From positions 1-9,519 of the forward strand of contig UQYA01000071.1 of the NCBI GenBank assembly GCA_900545165.1: 9,519 nucleotides of DNA. The letters run 5' to 3'. This document shows, piece by piece, positions 5,088 through 9,519 of the stretch. Source of the stretch: an uncultured Collinsella sp. (GTDB lineage: Bacteria; Actinomycetota; Coriobacteriia; Coriobacteriales; Coriobacteriaceae). Positions within the stretch are counted from its first letter, which is position 1; each line of letters opens with the position of its first letter. The notes under the pieces are model-generated. The model was given only the letters and a program-made list of their open reading frames with translations, searched no databases and had not been told where the DNA came from. A program made the position numbers and the translations under genes.

Positions 5088-6425
5088 ATGCCCCAGAACA
5101 TCTTCGGTACCGACGGCGTCCGTGGCGTCGCCAATGCCGACCTCTCGTGCGACCTCGCGTTTCGCCTGGGCCGCGCGGCGACCAAGTTCCTTGGTCCGGA
5201 TATTTGCATCGGCCGCGACACGCGCCTTTCGGGCACCATGCTCGAGAGCGCTCTGACCGCCGGCATTATGGCCGAGGGCGGCCGTCCGCATTGCTGCGGC
5301 GTCATTCCCACGCCCGCCGTGGCGCTGCTCACTGTTCAAAACGAGCTCGACGGCGGCATCGTCATCTCTGCTTCGCATAATCCGCCGGAGTTCAACGGCA
5401 TCAAGTTCTTTAGCCGCAAGGGTATGAAGCTTCCCGATGCTGTCGAGGAAGAGATCAGCGCCTGGGTCATGTCCGAGGAAGCCATGGCTGCCGACACGCT
5501 GCCGACTGGCGCCGGCGTGGGCCACATCATCAAGATGAAGGACGCCCGCAAGGCATACGTCGACCACGCCATCGATACGCTTGATGGCCTGAGGCTCGAC
5601 GGCCTGGTCGTTGCCGTCGACTGCGGTCACGGTGCTTCCTGCCAGACTACGCCCGCCGCGCTGCAGCGCCTGGGTGCCACGGTCCATGCCATCAACACCG
5701 ATTATTGTGGCACCGACATTAACGTTGAGTGCGGCTCCACTCACCTTGAGCCCTTGCGCGAGCTCGTGCTGCGCACCCACGCCGATATCGGCCTGGCCCA
5801 CGACGGCGACGCCGATCGCGTGCTGTTCGTGGACAGCGAGGGCAATGAGATCGACGGTGACTACATCCTGGCTATCTGCGGTTCTGACCTCGCCGCTCGC
5901 GGCAAGCTCGCCAACTCCGAGATCGTCTCGACCGTCATGTGCAACCTGGGCTTCTCCATCGCTATGAAGGAGCAGGGCTTCGAGATGGTTCAGACCGCCG
6001 TGGGCGACCGTTATGTTCTTGAGCGCATGCTCGCGGACGGCGCCGTCATCGGCGGCGAACAGTCCGGCCACATCATCTTCCTGGAGCACAACACCACCGG
6101 CGACGGCCTGGTGACGGCTCTGCAGCTGCTGGCCGTGCTCAAGCGCACCGGTCGCACCCTCACCGATCTTGCCGGTATCATGAAGAAGTACCCGCAGGTA
6201 CTCGTCAACGTGCATTCGGACAACAAGGCCGGTCTGGACGATTGCCAGCCCATCTGGGATGCCGTCGCTGCTGCCGAGAAGGAGCTTGACGGTCGCGGCC
6301 GCATTCTGGTGCGCCCGAGCGGTACCGAGCCGCTGGTCCGCGTGATGGCCGAGGCCGAGACGCACGAGCTGACCCAGCGCGTTGTTGACGACATCGTCGA
6401 GGTTGTCAAGCGCGAACTTCCCTAA
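5088..6425 (+). CDS. glmM: Phosphoglucosamine mutase
   Basis: GlmM interconverts glucosamine-6-phosphate and glucosamine-1-phosphate, a cytoplasmic step toward UDP-GlcNAc for peptidoglycan. The 445 residues cover all four alpha-D-phosphohexomutase domains. The start is FGTDGVRG (6-13). The phosphoserine loop is ISASHNPPEFNG (93-104) with S96 as the phosphorylated serine. The metal loop DGDADR has D239, D241 and D243. The sugar loop is GGEQSGH (322-328), and the phosphate-binding loop is RPSGTEPLVRVM (409-420). GlmM enzymes are usually about 445-450 residues, so it is complete. The ATG follows AAGGAG (5075-5080) by 7 nt. It has its own unit: a terminator precedes it, although no good promoter is seen in the 49-bp gap, where TATCGC at 5060-5065 is the only -10-like guess. 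No terminator separates it from the EIIA gene, so read-through is possible. Confidence 0.96.
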   Translation: MPQNIFGTDGVRGVANADLSCDLAFRLGRAATKFLGPDICIGRDTRLSGTMLESALTAGIMAEGGRPHCCGVIPTPAVALLTVQNELDGGIVISASHNPPEFNGIKFFSRKGMKLPDAVEEEISAWVMSEEAMAADTLPTGAGVGHIIKMKDARKAYVDHAIDTLDGLRLDGLVVAVDCGHGASCQTTPAALQRLGATVHAINTDYCGTDINVECGSTHLEPLRELVLRTHADIGLAHDGDADRVLFVDSEGNEIDGDYILAICGSDLAARGKLANSEIVSTVMCNLGFSIAMKEQGFEMVQTAVGDRYVLERMLADGAVIGGEQSGHIIFLEHNTTGDGLVTALQLLAVLKRTGRTLTDLAGIMKKYPQVLVNVHSDNKAGLDDCQPIWDAVAAAEKELDGRGRILVRPSGTEPLVRVMAEAETHELTQRVVDDIVEVVKRELP

Positions 6426-6438
6426 TGGTCAAAAACCG

Positions 6439-6468
6439 TTGCCAAGTGGTAAACTGTTAAGGTTATTT
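6439..6468 (+). promoter_or_regulatory. Possible promoter of the EIIA gene
   Basis: TTGCCA (6439-6444) lies 18 bp before TTATTT (6463-6468), about 30 nt upstream of the ATG. An alternative -10 is TAAACT (6450-6455) with TGGTCA (6426-6431). This AT-rich island between two GC-rich genes looks regulatory, but the exact boxes are uncertain. Confidence 0.4.
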
Positions 6469-6496
6469 TGATTGATTGGTATGTCCGAGGGGGAGC

Positions 6497-6994
6497 ATGT
6501 TCACTAAAGTCCTAAGGTCTTTTGGTATGCGTGGTCGAGTCCTTACGCTGGATGCTCCCATCTCGGGCGACGTCATTCCGCTTTCCGAGGTAAACGATCA
6601 GACGTTTGCCACTGGCCTTTTGGGCCAGGGCGTGGCGATTCAGCCCACCGGAACGCGTGTGATTGCACCGGCTGACGCCAAGGTCGAGGCCATTTTTCCC
6701 ACGGGACACGCCGTTGCGCTTAACACGGTCGATGGCTTGGACGTGCTCATCCACGTTGGTTTGGACACTGTTCAGCTCGAGGGCAAGCACTTTACCGTAC
6801 ATGCGCAAGTGGGTGACATCGTCCATAAGGGCGATGTACTCATTGAGTTCGATCGCGAGGCAATTGCTGCCGAGGGCTACGATGTGACGGTTCCCATCTT
6901 GGTGTGCAACTCCGTTGAGTTCTCGAGCATCAAGGGCTCCGTTGGCGTGCATGTCGAAGAGATGGACCAACTCATCGTTGCTCGCGAGCGCTAG
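6497..6994 (+). CDS. crr: PTS glucose-type EIIA protein (stand-alone)
   Basis: EIIA of the glucose family passes phosphate from HPr to the sugar-specific EIIB. The 165-residue protein is a single EIIA domain: APISGDVIPLSEVNDQTFA (20-38), VIAPADAKVEAIFPTGHAVAL (55-75) with H71, and VLIHVGLDTVQLEGKHF (83-99) with H86. By comparison with E. coli EIIA-Glc, H86 matches the phosphorylated His90 and H71 the supporting His75. No EIIB or EIIC domain is attached, so it must work with a permease encoded elsewhere. I chose the ATG at 6497 because GAGGGGGAG (6487-6495) precedes it. A TTG at 6476 in the same frame adds MVCPRGS but has no ribosome site and would disturb the known start. The symbol crr follows the domain architecture. 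The sugar (glucose, GlcNAc or other) and a signalling role are not shown. Confidence 0.88.
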   Translation: MFTKVLRSFGMRGRVLTLDAPISGDVIPLSEVNDQTFATGLLGQGVAIQPTGTRVIAPADAKVEAIFPTGHAVALNTVDGLDVLIHVGLDTVQLEGKHFTVHAQVGDIVHKGDVLIEFDREAIAAEGYDVTVPILVCNSVEFSSIKGSVGVHVEEMDQLIVARER

Positions 6995-7265
6995 CAAGTG
7001 CACGTGGCCATTAGCCTACAATTCAAACACGTTTACGGAGGGCGCCCTTGAAAGAGGACGCCCTCCGTGGCAAGATGGGATTTGTCCGAGGCTAAACAGC
7101 TTTGGGTCACCGTGGACGGGCAGGGGCCTCGACGCGGTTAGACACGAGACACATACATTACGCGACCTCGCCCTGGTGGCCGCACACGTTGGTTGCGGCC
7201 GACGCGGGCCGCGGGCAAGTGCTTGTAAGGGAGCCTTGCCTCTCTTGTACGAGAAAGGACGCGTA
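6995..7265 (+). other. Hairpin-rich leader or intergenic RNA upstream of nagB
   Basis: These 271 bases hold no gene but many stems. ACGGAGGGCG (7035-7044) pairs with CGCCCTCCGT (7059-7068). CGAGGC (7087-7092) pairs with GCCTCG (7126-7131), and GGCCGCA (7178-7184) with TGCGGCC (7194-7200). CTTGCC (7235-7240) can pair with either of two identical GGCAAG copies, at 7069-7074 (long range) or 7214-7219 (local). A possible -10 box TACAAT (7017-7022) without a good -35 would start a leader of about 235 nt. The first hairpin has no T tract and so is not an ordinary terminator. I do not recognise a known riboswitch. An untranslated leader or an independent small RNA are both open. Confidence 0.5.
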
Positions 7266-7994
7266 ATGAAGATCATTAAAGCTAAAGACTACGAGGATAT
7301 GAGCCGCAAGGCCGCTAATATCATCTCGGCCCAGGTTATCCTCAAGCCCGACTGTGTGCTGGGTCTTGCCACCGGCTCCACCCCGATCGGTGCCTACAAG
7401 CAGCTCGCTGCTTGGTACAAGAAGGGCGACGTCGACTTTGCCGAGGTCAGCACCTACAACCTGGACGAGTATCGCGGCCTTTCGCACGACGATCCCCAGA
7501 GCTATCACTACTTCATGCGTGAGAACTTCTTCGATCACATCAACATCGACCTGAACAACACGCATGTGCCCGACGGTTCCAACCCCGACGCCGCCGCTGC
7601 CTGCTCTGAGTACGACAAGATTGTCGCCGACGCCGGTTACCCGGATCTGCAGCTGCTCGGCATTGGCAACAACGGCCACATCGGCTTCAACGAGCCCGAT
7701 GACCACTTTTCCAAGGGTACGCACTGCGTCGACCTCACCGAGAGCACCATTCAGGCCAACAGCCGCCTGTTCGACAGCATCGACGATGTTCCCCGTCAGG
7801 CCTACACCATGGGCACTCAGACCATCATGTATGCCCGCATGATCCTGGTCGTCGCCAACGGCGAGGCCAAGGCTCAGGCCGTGCATGACATGTGCTATGG
7901 TCCGGTTACGCCCGAGTGCCCGGCTTCGATCCTGCAGCTGCACACCAACTGCGTTGTCGTTGCCGACGAGGCCGCCCTTTCGCTCTGCGAGTAG
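7266..7994 (+). CDS. nagB: Glucosamine-6-phosphate deaminase
   Basis: NagB converts glucosamine-6-phosphate to fructose-6-phosphate and ammonia, feeding amino sugars into glycolysis. The 242 residues match the family: GLATGSTPIGAYKQL (33-47) binds the phosphate, YNLDEYRGL carries D67 (equivalent to E. coli Asp72), and GIGNNGHIGFNEP (132-144) carries H138 and E143 (E. coli His143 and Glu148). The position of E. coli Asp141 is Asn136 here, which as I recall is also Asn in B. subtilis NagB. Length is that of the short Gram-positive form, lacking much of the E. coli C-terminal extension. The ATG at 7266 follows AAAGGA (7254-7259) and opens the conserved MKII start. The same frame stays open far upstream, but that part shows no family similarity and overlaps the EIIA gene. 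It has its own terminator. Confidence 0.96.
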   Translation: MKIIKAKDYEDMSRKAANIISAQVILKPDCVLGLATGSTPIGAYKQLAAWYKKGDVDFAEVSTYNLDEYRGLSHDDPQSYHYFMRENFFDHINIDLNNTHVPDGSNPDAAAACSEYDKIVADAGYPDLQLLGIGNNGHIGFNEPDDHFSKGTHCVDLTESTIQANSRLFDSIDDVPRQAYTMGTQTIMYARMILVVANGEAKAQAVHDMCYGPVTPECPASILQLHTNCVVVADEAALSLCE

Positions 7995-8026
7995 CGCGAA
8001 TCCTGCACCTCGACATAGCCTTGATT

Positions 8027-8054
8027 AAGGCCTCCGCTTTGCGGGGGCCTTTTT
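8027..8054 (+). terminator. Rho-independent terminator of nagB
   Basis: AAGGCCTCCGC (8027-8037) pairs with GCGGGGGCCTT (8041-8051), one wobble, with a TTT loop, and runs into TTTTT (8050-8054). Confidence 0.93.
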
Positions 8055-8442
8055 GCTACCCCTTTCCGCCCACTTGACCAAAATCTTGCCGTAAGCCTGA
8101 CGAACGCCAGATGTCCAACAGCTTGATTCATTCCATACCAGATTCTATGCAAAAATGCCACTAGAAGGTCGTAGACGGTAGCGGGTGCTAGGCGAGTTGA
8201 ATGACATGGCTGAACCTTGTTCATCTGCGTTACACTGCCGCTTAGATGGGACAAGCTGACAAGCTCATTTACATGCTTAAAGACCGATTAGTCGGGGGAT
8301 TAATAACAATCGGCCCTCGCTGTACAAAAACTTGCCGCTTGCGTACCAAAAGACAACCTAAAACACAAGGTCGCTCTATTCATAGCGCGGCTTGTATGGT
8401 CTTGCGGCTACAGTGTCCATACGGTCGAGTTGAGGAGCGGGC
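8055..8442. other. 388-bp intergenic region before the LuxR-type regulator
   Basis: Lower in GC than its neighbours and with no convincing gene on either strand. Features seen are an inverted repeat CCGATT (8284-8289) with AATCGG (8308-8313), and an inverted repeat GTATGG (8394-8399) with CCATAC (8417-8422), about 20 bp before the regulator ATG. -10-like boxes occur at TACACT (8230-8235) and TACAGT (8409-8414), neither with a good -35. A long upstream control region fits a regulator, but no defined promoter can be named. Confidence 0.4.
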
Positions 8443-9471
8443 ATGGTAAATGATTTGAGCGGTATAGACGACCTCGAGCTGATGCCGCTGGGCGGAGGCT
8501 ATATGGTGCGACGCGAACGCTTGATGAATGAGCTTATCGCCAAGGGCCGAAAGGCCGGCATCGTGGTTCTTTATGCGCCCGACGGGTTTGGGAAGACCTC
8601 GGTGCTGCTGCAGTACACCCATGAGGTTAAATGCGACCCGACGCGAGGCCCCGTGCGGATTATCGAGGCCGATCGTGCCATTGGGCGCGAGGTGTTTATG
8701 CAGCTCGAGGTGGTTACCGAAGAACTCAAAGACAAACCGCACTCCCTTATCGCGATTGATAATGTGCCAAACCTCGATCAGCACGATACCGAAGACCTCA
8801 TCGACAGGATTCGCGGCCTGCGCGCTATGGGGGTAGGGGTCTTTATCTCCTGCCGTCCTTCAAATCGTCAGCTGATTCATGGGCTGGGCGATTCGGTTAA
8901 GATCAATGCGCAGATGCTCAAGGTGCATGCCTATGAGTATTCGGCGTGGGCATCGGCGTTTTCGATCAGCACATCGCTCGACTTTTATCAGCTCACGCAG
9001 GGCGTGCCCGAGCTTGTTTCGGCATTGCAGACAGGTCTGTATGGCCAAGGCGACGTAGCCGGCCTGCTCGAAAACGAGATTGTCAACGTGTATGGCGCGG
9101 CACTTGCCGATCTGGCTTCACTCGACAATAATGCGCTGTTTTGCGTGGCATGTCTCATGGTTTTGATGGGCGAGGGCAATATCGCAGAACTCGAGGCCTG
9201 TGGGGTGAGGCTGTCGATGGTCGACCAGTCCTACTTTGTACGCGACTACCCGATCTTTGGCTTGGACCCCGCCGAGCGGAGTTTTACCTGTCTGGGCACG
9301 GAGGATAACGGACGCTTGCGTTTGCGTAAGTTGGTGGCCGAGGTTCGCCCCGAACTTGTTCCGAGGGCGGCCCGGATTTTGCTTAAGGCGGGCCGATGCG
9401 ATGCGGCGATGGGCCTGGCGGACGCCTTTTTGGACCGTGAAGCGGTCCTTGAACTTGCTGGACAGTATGGG
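8443..9471 (+). CDS. MalT/LuxR-family STAND ATPase regulator, N-terminal part (3' end missing)
   Basis: The 343 genomic codons encode the nucleotide-binding part of a large MalT-like regulator. Walker A is APDGFGKTS (45-53), close to the [SA]PAGxGKT loop of MalT and LAL proteins. Walker B is SLIAIDNV with D106. FISCRPS (134-140) resembles the sensor strand, and LTQGVPELV (184-192) matches the GGxP-type motif of the following helical domain. Such proteins bind ATP and an inducer, then oligomerise to activate transcription through a C-terminal LuxR helix-turn-helix. That DNA-binding part and the TPR-like repeats would lie beyond the contig end, so the LuxR assignment is inferred from the N-terminal half. 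The ATG follows GAGGAG (8432-8437). An apparent continuation LSLIHI and stop to 9492 is adapter sequence and must not be annotated. Target genes are unknown. Confidence 0.75.
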
Positions 9472-9519
9472 CTGTCTCTTATACACATCTGACGCTGCCG
9501 ACGATAAGGCTCGTGTAGA
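9472..9519. other. Nextera/Tn5 sequencing adapter read-through (not genomic)
   Basis: The 19-bp Tn5 mosaic end (9472-9490) is followed by the complement of the Nextera read-1 adapter (GACGCTGCCGACGA, 9491-9504), an 8-nt block TAAGGCTC (9505-9512) in the i5 index position, and GTGTAGA (9513-9519), the start of the P5 sequence. The index is the complement of GAGCCTTA, which from memory is a standard Nextera XT i5 index. The sequence should be trimmed at 9471. Confidence 0.97.

Noticed and set aside
7895..8254. 119-codon minus-strand ORF over the nagB end and terminator
   Set aside because: It runs through the nagB terminator and antisense to nagB, with no plausible start signal or motif.
8246..8449. 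67-codon ORF upstream of the LuxR-type gene
   Set aside because: No ribosome site before its ATG, it overlaps the regulator start in another frame, and it has no recognisable composition or motif.
9472..9490. Natural Tn5/IS50 end
   Set aside because: The 19-bp mosaic end is followed by Illumina read-1 adapter, index and P5 sequence, not by transposon DNA.

Overview
The window reads as a contig end from a GC-rich Gram-positive bacterium of the Actinomycetota, most likely a gut Coriobacteriia such as Collinsella. This is inferred from high GC and codon use, strong AGGAGG-type ribosome sites, the uL13-uS9 pair, a one-piece tmRNA, a MalT-like LuxR-family STAND ATPase, and protein sequence style. 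No 16S or other decisive marker is present, so the genus is a guess.

Layout, left to right. (1) The last 69 codons of a heavy-metal P-type ATPase with its terminator. (2) A compact type II toxin-antitoxin operon: a RelB/DinJ-like antitoxin overlapping a PIN-domain toxin, behind a sigma70-type promoter that carries three GCTAGC palindromes. (3) A convergent, unrecognised 144-residue acidic helical protein on the minus strand. (4) The tmRNA gene ssrA (1946-2309) with a textbook terminator. (5) About 690 bp without a credible gene. It holds a structured repeat element whose 48-bp core occurs twice and includes 17 nt exactly antisense to the tmRNA 3' end. It also holds an array of five complete hairpin-forming repeats of 61-62 bp plus a sixth rearranged half unit. 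(6) A patatin-like phospholipase. (7) The rplM-rpsI operon with a strong promoter, a short leader hairpin and a strong terminator. (8) An amino-sugar group: glmM, a stand-alone glucose-type PTS EIIA protein, and nagB behind a 271-nt hairpin-rich leader. (9) A 388-bp intergenic region, then a MalT/LuxR-type regulator cut off by the contig end.

The final 48 bases (9472-9519) are not genomic. They are Nextera/Tn5 sequencing adapter read-through: mosaic end, read-1 adapter, an 8-nt index and the start of P5. The last six codons and stop of the apparent regulator ORF are therefore artificial.

Functional links: GlmM (GlcN-6-P to GlcN-1-P, toward cell wall) and NagB (GlcN-6-P to Fru-6-P plus ammonia, toward glycolysis) compete for one metabolite, and the EIIA protein between them belongs to sugar uptake. 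tmRNA and uL13/uS9 are translation genes. The most unusual content is the non-coding stretch 2361-2962 and the nagB leader. I see no clear new multi-gene system.
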